From NCBI RefSeq assembly GCF_963169125.1, contig NC_084794.1, positions 114,242,358 through 114,306,357 on the forward strand: a stretch of 64,000 nt of DNA, in the 5' to 3' direction. The position numbers and the translations under genes are program-made. Below the pieces are notes generated by a model that did not search any database, had not been told where the DNA came from, and worked only from the letters and a program-made list of their open reading frames with translations. The stretch's first letter is position 1. The number at the start of each line of letters is the position of its first letter. Positions 44,588 to 54,827 of the stretch are shown piece after piece. The stretch comes from Humulus lupulus (lineage: Eukaryota > Streptophyta > Magnoliopsida > Rosales > Cannabaceae).

Positions 44588-45391
44588 CTAGTGGATGCCT
44601 TGGAGATAGTAATCCGAGTCAATGTTGTTGACCCTCGATTTAGTCAATGACACGAAGTCACGAAAAATGATAAGAATTATAGATCTGAATAAAGAATTAA
44701 AACGACACAATGATTTTATAGTGGTTCGACCCCAGAGATTAGTAATAACCTACGTCCACTTAGTGTTTTTATTGATGTAGGCTCCAAAACTTGCGATCAC
44801 AAACTAGGGTTCACTAAGTTTCACAAACTCTGAAGTTGGATACAAAGATTGTGTATAAAAACACTTGTTATCTCTGAATACAAAATATTGCACCTGAAAT
44901 AAAGGAATCCTCTGAGTCCTATTTATAGGCTAATGGATGTACATATGGGCCTATGGGTTGTCCTTAACATGCATTACAAGCATAACCAAATAGTAACAGA
45001 AATAATGATATTTACATATAAAAATAATCAAATATCTTAGGAATATCTAACTCATAACTGTTTCTGAGAATGTCTCGATTCATCGAGCAACTCTGGTCGT
45101 ATGCATCCGCACATCTTCTTTTCCTGTTGCTCAGCATATTCCTTGTGCCTATCGAGCAACTTTAATTTCCTCTTGATACTCTGGTCGTTGGTCGACCAAG
45201 TCTTCATCAATAACTAGTCACATGTTGTCCATGTGTATCTTAAACATGCCATGTCATCATGCAGATATTTTAGGGAAACAAATGTATTCATCTAGTATTA
45301 CCCATTTTTTCAAGATATTTCTTCAAATATCTTGAAAAAATGGGTAGTAGTAGATGTCTGCTTACTATCTCCAAGGGATCCACTAGATTGG
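44588..45391. mobile_element. hairpin-forming foldback element (MITE) interrupted by a solo LTR
   Basis: Outer arms catctagtggatgccttgg (from 44588) and, inverted, ccaagggatccactagat (45374-45391) match but for one base, extending through agatagtaa. The inner arms 45299-45320 and 45325-45346 are a perfect 22-bp inverted repeat with a cttc loop. Removing the LTR and one duplication leaves about 144 bp able to fold along most of its length. Confidence 0.7.
44626..45280 (-). mobile_element. solo LTR, 655 bp (duplication AATGT)
   Basis: TGTTGACCCTCG ... GGGAAACA on +, flanked by AATGT at 44621-44625 and 45281-45285. On - TATAAATA is at 44927-44920. The block attttatagtggttcgacccc resembles the inverted 3' part of the LTR of A, suggesting a Tat-related source. 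Confidence 0.85.
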
Positions 45392-45489
45392 AATAGGGTA
45401 GGTTGGAGTTCGGAATAAAATAATTAAATGATAAAATATTAATGTAATAATTAATAAGATAATTAAATGTAGTTATGTCAGTTATTTAC

Positions 45490-46473
45490 AAGTCTGAAAT
45501 TTATTGCGCGCTCCCTAAAGAACAAGGAAAATCAGAAGAAACAGAAGTATTCTACAACGCAAGGTACAAAATCGTTGGCGGTCATCCGTCACAAAATAGT
45601 AAGTGAAAGTTAAAATGTTATCAAAATTATGTTCTTTTAAATTATATGTTCTCTAACATTTGGGTTATATTTTTAGGCAAACCTGGACCTTATTGAGTCA
45701 TGGAAGGAATACCACTGGAAGAAAACAACAAATGATTTTGTGAACGACGATGCCCACCAAGATTATAGGCATGTTTGGTAACTATTAAAAAAATTATTTT
45801 TGATTTTTTTTAATAAAAATCTGAAAAAACAGAATGTGTTTTCATAAATTGTTAGGTAATTCATCTTTACCGAACGTGTTTTCCTACTGTTTTTTCAAAT
45901 TTTTATTAAAAAAAATAAAAAACAATTTTTTAATAGTTACCGAACATACACTATGTAAGTTTGAATTATGTTTTTTTTTTTAATATTCATAGAGTTATGT
46001 TAGTTTCTAATGTTTTTTGAAAACCGAAAAAATTGAAGGCTGATTTTGATTTACAAACTCAGCAAACTTCTGGTGCTGCTTCCAATGATGATGATTCGAC
46101 AACACTTGATCAGGTGGAGGTGCTACAAAAAGTACTGGGCCAAAGGCGTGGACATGAGCGAGGACGGGGCCGCAAATTGAAGGGGTCGAGGTCATCATCA
46201 TCTACCTAGCGCTCTTACTTCAGTGAGTCTCAAGCTCCTCCTCAACGTTCATCAGAACAGATAGAAAATTTAGAGAATAAGCTAAAGAATTTGACTGACC
46301 AAGTCAATTTCTTGTCTCAATTTCTTCCACCTTCATTTCGTCCACCAAACGTTCAGATGCCGCCTATTCCTGATAGCGACAATATTTCTGGAGCTTTGTA
46401 TTCTCAACCTCCAGCTCTAGCCTATCCTTCCATGTACGGGGCAACACCGTCTCAACCTATGGCACCTCCATAC
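45490..46473 (+). pseudogene. TnpA-like (plant Ptta/En/Spm) gene of the CACTA element, 5' portion
   Basis: 45500-45600 reads NKENQKKQKYSTTQGTKSLA then VIRHK, the typical Ptta/En/Spm motif, followed by a GTAAGT donor (45600). After ...ttttAG at 45677 comes LDLIESWKEYHWKK. The exon from about 46036 gives TLDQVEVLQKVLGQRRGHER and a Pro-rich tail, with a TAG at 46207-46209. A foldback element lies between the exons. D splits the coding sequence at 46478; 54178-54230 continues it (YGATLSPYPWP). The family binds subterminal repeats of CACTA elements and aids transposition. Confidence 0.7.
45769..45950. mobile_element. small inverted-repeat element (MITE) in the CACTA gene
   Basis: About 180 bp with ends tgtttggtaactattaaaa and, inverted, tgttcggtaactattaaaa; the arms continue as A/T-rich palindromic sequence (ctgaaaaaacag inside). 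Superfamily unclear. Confidence 0.65.
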
Positions 46474-46478
46474 ATTTA

Positions 46479-47250
46479 TGTTGACGCGGTTTTTCGCCAA
46501 CAGGTAATTATACAAATAAATAGGATGGATTAGTTCAAATTGGTAAACCGTAATATGAAAATAACTATATTCTAGACTTGAGAAACAAATAGCATGGGAA
46601 GATGATCACTCCTTTCTTTTTAGGTGGTTCGAAGGTTAAAATCTCTCTAGTCCACCAGTCAATATTATTGATATCTCTTGGTCATTTCTTACAGAGTGTT
46701 TCTCTACAAAAATATCCCAACCCCTTGCACTACCCAGGGTCTTGGTATTTATAGGAAGAAGATATCTGGGTTGGCAATGGGGTCATCCCGTGATCTCTTT
46801 ATCATTCACGTCATCTCTGTGACACTGATGATTAATTCCTAAACCTTATAGGGAAGTGAGGTCTAATCAACAGGTAAGGATGGGTAATGGGCCACCTGGC
46901 CCAAATCAGATACGGGATGTCCGGATACGCACGTTTATACTGCACATCCGAGAAATCAGGAATAAAACAGACATGTGATGTCTGATATATGCAGATTTAT
47001 ATTGCGTGGTTGACTTTACAAGGATTCGGGTGTCAGATCTCTACCGCATCACGAGCTTAATGTGGCGCCAGCTCGTGACACTCATAATGCTGACACGATG
47101 CCTCCGAGTAGCAGTGTACTCTCTAATCAGCTCGGGCTGGATAGACGGAGGCCCGTAACAAAACAGCTCCGAGTGGACGATTTACACGTGGCAGATCAAA
47201 TTAGGCCCTTTTATAGCTTGCCAATAGTGCGCGGATATTTAGGGCGTACA
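46479..47250 (-). repeat. 3' LTR of element D
   Basis: TGTTGACGCGG ... GGGCGTACA on +, TATAAATA on - at 46753-46746. Next to it on - is the terminal polypurine tract. Confidence 0.93.
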
Positions 47251-47313
47251 TTTGCCCCCCAAGCCCTTGCTCGTGACCCATGACATCATCTGTGACCTTC
47301 ACAGCGGGGGCTT
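47251..47313 (-). promoter_or_regulatory. terminal polypurine tract with capping stem, element D
   Basis: On - gggcttggggggcaaa (47266-47251) abuts the LTR. The arm aagccc (47261-47266) pairs with gggctt (47308-47313), 6 bp. The stem differs from that of A (aagtttattata) yet occupies the same place. Confidence 0.65.
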
Positions 47314-47680
47314 TTAAGTTTCCCTTTTGACTATTCATGTCTCACCCACTGCGTGGGTATCGGACACATGGAGCGCCGTGGTTGGCGACTGTTCAGTTTC
47401 TGAGAATTGCATTAAATGGCCTAGCCTTCCTTTGGCCGTCATTTCGCCTCTCGAGTTATGACCCTTGTATCTCGCATTAATTTGATCGAACGGTCCTCGT
47501 TCCTTTATGTCTCTTACGTATATATAAGATTGGCCATCTTCCATAATAGCCACCCTTCAATTGAATTTTTTTTCTCATTCTCTCTATTCTCAACTTGCGA
47601 AATCACCATATTGCTTTATTTCTTTTTGCGCGTATTGACTTGAACATCATCGTGCAGCCATTTTTGCAAGGACAGCCAAA
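47267..47680 (+). promoter_or_regulatory. candidate promoter and leader of the D antisense gene
   Basis: TATATATAAGA at 47519-47528, followed after about 50 bp by a pyrimidine-rich stretch (47566-47590) and a possible acceptor tcgtgCAG at 47657. Parallels the region before the antisense gene in A, though the intervening intron seems deleted. Confidence 0.45.
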
Positions 47681-48398
47681 TTGGTGACCCTTGCGGGTCA
47701 ATACGATACTTTGGCGGGGCTTCCGCCAAGTGAGAAAGACTACCGCCAGCTCGTGTCTGATGAGACGATGCTGGCGTGCAAGTTAATTTCTGCGGGCCAG
47801 ACTCTGGCCTTGAGGAGGTCGTGGGCTATCCCAGTAGCTCACGAGCTGGTGCCTATCCTTGAGGGGGATGTCGCGGACAGTGATGAGCAGAACGAAGAAG
47901 ATGAGGTGTCGCTCGTGCGATGAAAGCGAGCTCTCAAGGCTGCTCAGGGCCTCGACGTGGATCGGGTTCAGTCGGGGGCAGCGGCCAGCCCCTCCGGCCA
48001 AGGTAACCCATACCTGTTTAAGGACATAGACAGGGCTGCCGCAAACCTAAGGCTTTCTAGGTTTAACCCAAGCTAGCTCGTACATCGTCATTGAGATGAC
48101 CCAGACCTTAACATAACCCTACTCCAGTGTGTAGATCAACTAGTGTTGCGCCATGATATGGGTCGTCCTAGGGGCACCGTAGTAGTAGACAACACCTTGT
48201 CCTTTAGGTCGGACTTCTTTCAGGAGTACGGGACCAACCTTAGGTCGTGGCCCTCCCTTCTGGAGGGTGTAGTCACTGCAGAGCTTAGGCAATATGTAGA
48301 GGAGTCCAGTCTTGAGGCGGATCCGGACCCAGAGCCCCCTCTCATCCGTGAAGTAATAAACTTAGACTCCCCTATAGATTCCTTCTCTAGCTCGGAGG
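47681..48398 (+). pseudogene. antisense gene of element D, exon 1 remnant
   Basis: LPPSEKDYRQLVSDETMLA corresponds to the SPGEKDVKKLVTVDYLQMVD segment of A, so the N-terminal 300 or so residues with the PF04195-like domain are missing. 47681 is TTG, not a real start. Frame changes near 47925 and 48060; stops at 48074 and nearby. The exon ends in EVINLDSPIDSFSSSEG, like the acidic end of exon 1 in A, before a donor at 48399. Confidence 0.6.
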
Positions 48399-48484
48399 GT
48401 AGGACCCTTTCAATACACCTTTAGATTTTTCTTGTAATAAAGTAACCTTACATGTATACTAACGTTCCCTTCTTTTTGTTTCAG

Positions 48485-48901
48485 GCAAGGAGATGGCACA
48501 GCTCGGAGACAACGCCCTGCGATCCATCTTCCAGGGGGGAACCCCCCCTCCGGACCGTCCGGGCCACTAGTCAAGAGACCCCGGGTGGCCAAGAAGACTC
48601 CTCCTTCTGGGACCACCTCTAAGTCTCCCACCAAGGGGAGGGGCCAGGTCCCTACAGCCACAGAGAACATGCCCCCACCTCCCCCGCGACCTCCAGCCCC
48701 TACTCAGGAACAGGAGGCACCATCTGGAACCCCGCCAGTTCTTCCTCCCACTGTGCGCATCCCGGTTAACGCCCAGGCCCTGGAGAAAATCCCCGAGGCC
48801 TTCCGAGGGACGGTCTATGAGACAGCGAGCTATACGGTGGAGCATTATTACAATGCCACCCCGAGGGACTTGAGGGAGATCGAGACGAGGAGCCCCTCAT
48901 G
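48485..48901 (+). pseudogene. antisense gene of element D, exon 2
   Basis: Acceptor tgtttCAG (48482-48484), donor GTAAGT (48902-48907). A frameshift lies in a G-run near 48535-48545. The product is Pro/Lys-rich (KKTPPSGTTSKSPTKGRG), then RIPVNAQALEKIPEAFRGTV. Introns of 86 bp before and 68 bp after it match the A gene (129 and 72 bp) in position. Confidence 0.65.
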
Positions 48902-48969
48902 GTAAGTTTACTTAGTTAAATTTCTTTGCTTTCTTCCCAACGCGTGCCTTACTATCTATGTCTTTGAAG

Positions 48970-49450
48970 GCGGCTTTGGCTCTACACCGCAGCATAGCTT
49001 GGTCCAGGGCCAGGATTGATGAGCTTAGGGGCGAGCTCCAGACTGCTCAGACCGTTCTCACGTCTGCCCAACAGCAAGAGCAAAGTGCCAAGGTTGCCTT
49101 GAGGGCTGCCAAAGAAAGCGAAAAGGTCATACAGGTCGCCTTGGCCACTAGGAAGACCAAGCTCGAGGAGGCCAAGGCTAAGCAATTGGAGGCCGAGGTC
49201 ACCACCGTGGCAGAGAGGGCGTGTTCCAGCTCCTCCATGGAGGCCATGCTCTATCATTGCTGGGCCTTCAACCAAGATGGCGACTTCTCCTTTCTGGCGC
49301 CTGAGGTGTGAGAGCCATTCCTTGAGAAGTTCAAGGCCCGTCTTCAACAGGAGCCGCCTTCTGAGACTGGGGAGACTTCCGCTGCCGGCGAGCAAGAGAC
49401 CGACGAGGTGACCTCATCAGAGCGACCTGGGGGGGGGGGGGGCTTAGCAC
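48970..49450 (+). pseudogene. antisense gene of element D, exon 3
   Basis: Acceptor tttgaAG at 48969. A coiled-coil (RARIDELRGELQTAQTVL) leads to the conserved tail LYHCWAFNQDGDFSFLAPEV; TGA 49309-49311 takes the place expected for Trp. The end runs into a 14-G homopolymer (49429-49442). Confidence 0.68.
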
Positions 49451-49599
49451 TTGTATTTTTCTTTTATTTACCTGTAATAATTTACCACGAGGTTTTTCCT
49501 CCTCGAGAAAATTGATTTCAGTTACCCTGAATTTCATCATTTATTTTTCTTTTTAATATGATGTGATTGATAAAAAGTTAGTTTATTGACTTTTTCTTC

Positions 49600-51504
49600 G
49601 AGACTACAAAGCATTGCCAATCAATTTTAACCAACTTCTAAGTTTTAGGACCTGGTTGTGTCCAGGACATTAATTTTTAAAAACTTAGTTCACGTTAGTT
49701 TTATCGACACCCCGTGTTCTTTAGGAAAAACACTGAATTAATCAATTTAACTAACTTCTAAGTTTCGGGACCTGGTTGTATCCAGGACATTTATTTAAAA
49801 ACTTAGTTCGCGTTAGTTTTATCGACACCTCGTGCTCTTTAGGAAAAACACTGGTTAGTCAATTTAACTAACTTCTAAGTTTCGGGACCTGGTTGTATCC
49901 AGGACATTTATTTAAAAACTTAGTTCGCGTTAGTTTTATCGGCAGCTCGTGCTCTTTAGGAAAAACACTGGTTAGTCAATTTAACTAACTTCTAAGTTTC
50001 GGGACCTGGTTGTATCCAGGACATTTATTTAAAAACTTAGTTCGCGTTAGTTTTATCGACACCTCGTGCTCTTTAGGAAAAACGCTGGTTAGTCAATTTA
50101 ACTAACTTCTAAGTTTCAGGACCTGGTTGTATCCAGGACATTTACTTAAAAACTTAGTTCGCGTTAGTCAATTTAACTAACTTCTAAGTTTCGGGACCTG
50201 GTTATATCCAGGACATTTATTTAAAAACTTAGTTCGCATTAGTTTTATCGACAACTCATGCTCTTTAGGAAAAACACGGGTTAGTCAATTTAACTAACTT
50301 CTAAGTTTCGGGACCTGGTTGTATCCAGGACATTTATTTAAAAACTTAGTTCGCGTTAGTTTTATCGACACCTCGTGCTCTTTAGGTAAAACACTGGTTA
50401 GTCAATTTAACTAACTTCTAAGTTTCGGGACCTGGTTGTATCCAGGACATTTATTTAAAAACTTAGTTCGCGTTAGTTTTATCGACAGCTCGTGCTCTTT
50501 AGGAAAAACACTGGTTAGTCAATTTAACTAACTTCTAAGTTTTGGGACCTGGTTGTATCCAGGAAATTTATTTAAAAACTTAGTTCGCGTTAGTTTTATC
50601 GACACCTCGTGCTCTTTAGGAAAAACGATGGTTAGTCAATTTAACTAACTTCTAAGTTTCAGGACCTGGTTGTATCCAGGACATTTATTTAAAAACTTAG
50701 TTCGTGTTAGTTTTATCGACACCTCGTGCTCTTTAGGAAAAATATTGGTTAGTCAATTTAACTAACTTCTAAGTTTCGGGACCTGATTGTATCCAGGACA
50801 TTTATTTAAAAACTTAGTTCGCATTAGTTTTATCGACACCTCGTGCTCTTTAGGAAAAACACTGGTTAGTCAATTTAACTAACTTCTAAGTTTCGGGACC
50901 TGGTTGTATCCAGGACATTTATTTAAAAACTTAGTTCGCGTTAGTTTTATCGACACCTCGTGCTCTTTAGGAAAAACACTGGTTAGTCAATTTAACTAAC
51001 TTCTAAGTTTCGGGACCTGGTTGTATCCAGGGCATTTATTTAAAAACTTAGTTCGCGTTAGTTTTATCGACAGCTAGTGCTCTTTAGGAAAAACATTGGT
51101 TAGTCAATTTAACTAACTTCTAAGTTTCGGGACCTGGTTGTATCCAGGACATTTATTTAAAAACTTAGTTCGCGTTAGTTTTATCGACACCTCGTGCTCT
51201 TTAGGAAAAATGCTGGTTAGTCAATTTAACTAACTTCTAAGTTTCAGGACCTAGTTGTATCCAAGACATTTATTTAAAAACTTAGTTCGCGTTAGTTTTA
51301 TCGACACCTCGTGCTCTTTAGGAAAAACACTGGTTAGTCAATTTAACTAACTTCTAAGTTTCGGGACCTGGTTGTATCCAGGACATTTATTTAAAAACTT
51401 AGTTCGCGTTAGTTTTATCGACAGCTGGTGCTCTTTAGGAAAAACGCTGGTTAGTCAATTTAACTAACTTCTAAGTTTCGGGACCTGGTTGTATCCAGGA
51501 CATA
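49600..51504 (-). repeat. satellite-like tandem array of element D, about 117-bp unit
   Basis: About 17 copies, counted by gacctggttgtatccagg, from 49647 to 51490; one unit near 50160 is shortened to about 75 bp. Each unit has a CCTGG-N6-CCAGG dyad. The array ends exactly at the internal polypurine tract. The E array is the same repeat in the other orientation, so both have the same polarity relative to pol. Confidence 0.93.
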
Positions 51505-51547
51505 TGCCCCCCAAGTAAACTGAAAGGGATCTTTCTTGGTTACTTGG
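51505..51547 (-). promoter_or_regulatory. internal polypurine tract with capping hairpin, element D
   Basis: On - acttggggggca at 51516-51505. Arms ccaagtaa (51511-51518) and ttacttgg (51540-51547) form a perfect 8-bp stem with a 21-nt loop. Confidence 0.6.
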
Positions 51548-51665
51548 AACACGTTCTTCTAACACTACACGCACACGGAAACATACAACGATATACAAGG
51601 GATGTACTTCTTATTTTTTTAATAAAACAAGGTGGCTTTCATAATTAAGCCTTACAAAAGTATGA

Positions 51666-53400
51666 CTATTGATAATATTTCTTTAGATGTATAGTGTTCC
51701 ATGTCCGTGGGACTGCTTCTCCATTAGGCCGAGCTTGTTTAAAGGTCCCTTCCTTCACAACCTCTATTATCTGATAGGGTCCTTCCCAGTTTGGTCCCAA
51801 AACTCCGTCCTTGGGATCCTTACCGGCTAAGAAGATTCTTTGGAGCACCAGGTCGCCTAAGTTAAAGATTCGTCTCTCGACCTTTGAGTTGAAATAACGA
51901 GTGATCTTTTGTTGATAATGCGCGAGCTGCAGTTGCGAATCTTCTCTTTTTTCGTCAATTAGGTCGAGGGACGCGCTGAGCAATTTGTCATTCTGGTCTT
52001 GGTCAAACGCCCGGACTCTATGCGAGGCTATCTTTGTTTCGACAGGAAGGACGACCTCACTCCCGAAATTCAGGGAGAAAGGAGTGTGACCCGTCAAAGT
52101 TTGGTGTGAGGTCTGGTACGCCAATAGCACCTGAGGGAGTTGTTCAGGCCAAACTTCCTTGGCTTAATCCAACCTCTTCTTAAGGCTTGCTTTTAGTGTC
52201 TTGTTCATAGCCTCGACCTGCCCATTAGCCTGGGGGTAGGCCACGGGGAGAAGCTTTTAACTATGTCGTGCTTCTCACAGAATTCAATGAAGAGGTCGCT
52301 GTCGAGCTAGGTTCCGTTATCTGAAACGATCTTCTTCGGCAGTCCGAATCGGTAGACAATATTCTTAACCACAAAGTCGAGGACCCACTTTGATGTAATC
52401 GTCGCCAGGGGCTCCGCCTCTGCCCATTTGGTGAAGTATTCAATAGCTACTACCGCATATCAAACTCCTCCCTTTCCCATGGGTAGGGCACCTACCAAGT
52501 CAATCCCCCATACTGCAAATGGCCACGGGGACGAGATCATCCTCAACTCAACAGGTGGAGCTCAAGCGATCGTTGAGAACCGCTAGCACTTGTCACACTT
52601 CTGGACGTAGGAAATCGAGTCCCTTGACAGAGTGGGCCAAAAATATCCTTGCCTCAATATCTTCAAGGCCAGGCTTTGCCCCCCAGCGTGATCCCCACAA
52701 AATCCCTCATGCACCTCCTGCAGGATAGTTTTGGCAGAAGAGGTAAAGAGAGACCATGCCGGTACAACGTCCCGTCTACCATTGTATACCTCGGAGCTTG
52801 GTAAAGTATCCTCCTTGCATTGTTTCACTCTTCAGGTAACTTTCCTGTTGTGAGGTACTCGACTATGGGAGTCATCCAGGTCGGCTTGGCGTCGATCATC
52901 TCGACCTCTCTCGCGGTTTCCTCTATGCTTGGCCTTTCCAAGAATACCATCGGTACCAGGCCCAAGGTTTCGCCCTCCCCGGAGGTGGAGAGCTTTGCTA
53001 AGGCGTCAGCATGGGCATTCTGCTCCCGAGGTATCTGTTCAACTAGGTTGTACTCAAATGCGGACAGCCCCTTTTTTACCTTGGCCAGGTAGGCGGCCAT
53101 CTTGGTTCCCCGCGCTTGGTATTCTCCTGATACCTGATTTACCACGAGCTGGGAATCGCTATAGCACTGGATGGAGCTGGCCTTCAGCTCCTGGGCCACC
53201 CTTAGCCCAGCCAATAAAGCTTCGTACTCGGCCTCGTTGTTGAATTCTTTGAATCCTAACCGCAATGCAGAGTGGAAACGATGTCCCTCCGGGGATATCA
53301 AAATGACTCCAGCTCTGAATCCGTTCTCGTTAGACGAACCGTCCACAAAGACTTTCCACGAGGCTCATACCGGTTCTTCCATTGGTTCCTCTTGGAATCC
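51666..53400 (-). pseudogene. int: RNase H and integrase remnant of element D
   Basis: From 53370 on -: the second RNase H (MDGSSNENG, NNEAEYEALLAGLRVAQEL, SDSQLVVNQVSGEYQARG), WMTPIVEYLTTGKLPEE, the zinc region HEGFCGDHAGG ... KCDKC, core pieces with IVSDNGT, and the C-terminal part 51666-52130 (GVLGPNWEGPYQI, HLKKYYQ). Frameshifts near 52820, 52580 and 52260-52140, and several stops. The second catalytic residue region is intact but the core is split. Sequence is close to E. Confidence 0.87.
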
Positions 53401-54172
53401 TGTTGACGCGGTTTTTCGCCAATAGGTAATTATACGAATAAATAGGATGGATTAGTGCAAATTGGTAAACCGTAATATGAAAATAACTATATTCTAGACT
53501 TGAGAAACTAATAGCATGGGAAGATGATCACTCCTTTCTTTTTAGGTGGTTCGAAAGTTAAAATCCCTCTAGTCCACCAGTCGATATTATTGATATCTCT
53601 TGGTAATTTCTTATAGATTGTTTCTCTACAAAAATATCCCAACCCCTTGCACTACCCAGGGTCTTGGTATTTATAGGAAGAAGATATCTAGGTTGGCAAT
53701 GGGGTCATCCTGTGATCTCTTTATCCTTCACGTCATCTCTGTGACACAGATGATTAATTCCTAAACTTTACAGGGAAGTAAGGTCTAATCAACAGGTAAG
53801 GATGGGTAATGGGCCGCCTGGCCCAAATCAGATACGGGATGTTCGGATACGCATGTTTATATTGCGCATCCGAGAAATCAGGAATAAAACAGACATGTGA
53901 TGTCTGATATATGCACGTTTATATTGCGTGGTTGACTTTACAAGGATTCGGGTGTCAGATCTCTGCCGCATCACGAGCTTAATGTGGCGCCAGCTCGTGA
54001 CACTCATACTGCTGACTCGATGCCTCCTAGTAGCAGTTAACTCTCTAATCAATTCGAACTGGATAGATGGAGGCCCGTAACAAAACAGCTCCAGGTGGAC
54101 GATTTACACGTGGCATATCGAATTAGGCCCTTTTCTAGCTCGCCAATAGTGCACGAATATTTAGGGCGTACA
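53401..54172 (-). repeat. 5' LTR of element D
   Basis: 772 bp, pair of 46479-47250, TATAAATA on - at 53675-53668. On the inner side it joins RNase H coding sequence directly with no primer binding site. Confidence 0.93.
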
Positions 54173-54544
54173 ATTTACGGAGCAACACTATCACCTTATC
54201 CGTGGCCGATTCCACCATCGTTGTAGTCATCGTATCCTGACATGTATGGAACAGGAACGTCCACATTACCTCCCTAATTCCCTAGCCGATGCTGCCGTTG
54301 CAGCCACCACAGTAGCCACCATAACCGCAACAAGAAGACAATATGGAGAACAAGGCAGCTGATTTAGGAGATTAGGTTTATATTATTGTTAGTTATTATT
54401 ACATTATGTTAACAATATGGATATTTATTATCTTAATGAACTAATTTGAATATTTAATATAATATTTTTATTTTTAATATATTTTTTCAATGATTTAAAT
54501 TTTAATTAATTATTTCTAAATATTAAACTAATTTTATTATTTTT

Positions 54545-54827
54545 TATAAATGTTGCCCCTAATAATTAAGTATCAAGGGCGACTAGTGACATATCAGGGG
54601 GTGACACATCAACTTTTAGTTATGCCACATGTGAAAAAATTTGGGGCAACCCTCAACTTTTTGGGGCGACTCATTCGCCTTTGATATTGGAATATTAGGG
54701 GCAACCCATTAGTCGTCTCTAATGTACACCACTAGGCGTATTCTATTAAGGGTGACATATTGATGACGACTTTTAGGGTTATTAGGGGCGACATGTGTCG
54801 CTCCTAAAAGTGAGTTTTGTTGTAGTG
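54545..54827 (-). repeat. right subterminal repeats and TIR of the CACTA element
   Basis: Copies of ttgcccctaat, gggcgact, ggggcaaccc and ggggcgacatgtgtcg in 54545-54810, then the TIR ending ttttgttgtagtg at 54827. Confidence 0.88.

Larger units (their letters stand above)
42951..45480 (+). other. 5' non-coding region of the CACTA gene
   Basis: 42950-43240 is pyrimidine-rich and then Pro/Thr-coding (TPPPRRTTHHGRTTTPPPPY) with a possible donor at 43239 (ccaaag|gtatat); it may be a leader exon. 43240-44580 is T-rich then AT-rich intron-like DNA. The foldback element with its solo LTR is at 44588-45391. The low-complexity frames at 43059-43593 are not supported as proteins. Confidence 0.45.
46479..54172 (-). 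mobile_element. Tat-lineage element D, internally deleted (duplication ATTTA)
   Basis: 7694 bp, LTRs of 772 bp each, ATTTA at 46474-46478 and 54173-54177. On -: 5' LTR, second RNase H, integrase, internal polypurine tract, satellite-like array, antisense gene, terminal polypurine tract, 3' LTR. Gag, protease, RT and the first RNase H are absent. LTRs differ at roughly 45 of 772 sites by eye (about 6%), so it is much older than the copia insertion. Confidence 0.93.
42750..54827 (+). mobile_element. CACTA (En/Spm) DNA transposon with nested insertions
   Basis: Terminal inverted repeats starting CACTACAACAAAA; 27 of 31 terminal bases match between the ends. Flanking triplets are ATT (42747-42749) and TTT (54828-54830), so the 3-bp duplication has one change or is lost. 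Without D the element is about 4.4 kb. It carries a TnpA/Ptta-like gene but no TNPD/TNP2 transposase, so it is non-autonomous. Subterminal copies of a ggggcgaca/tgtcgcccctaat motif lie at both ends. Confidence 0.9.

Noticed and set aside
49600..51504. CRISPR-like regular repeats
   Set aside because: The whole 117-bp unit is repeated with no unique spacers, in a plant retrotransposon; an ordinary tandem array.
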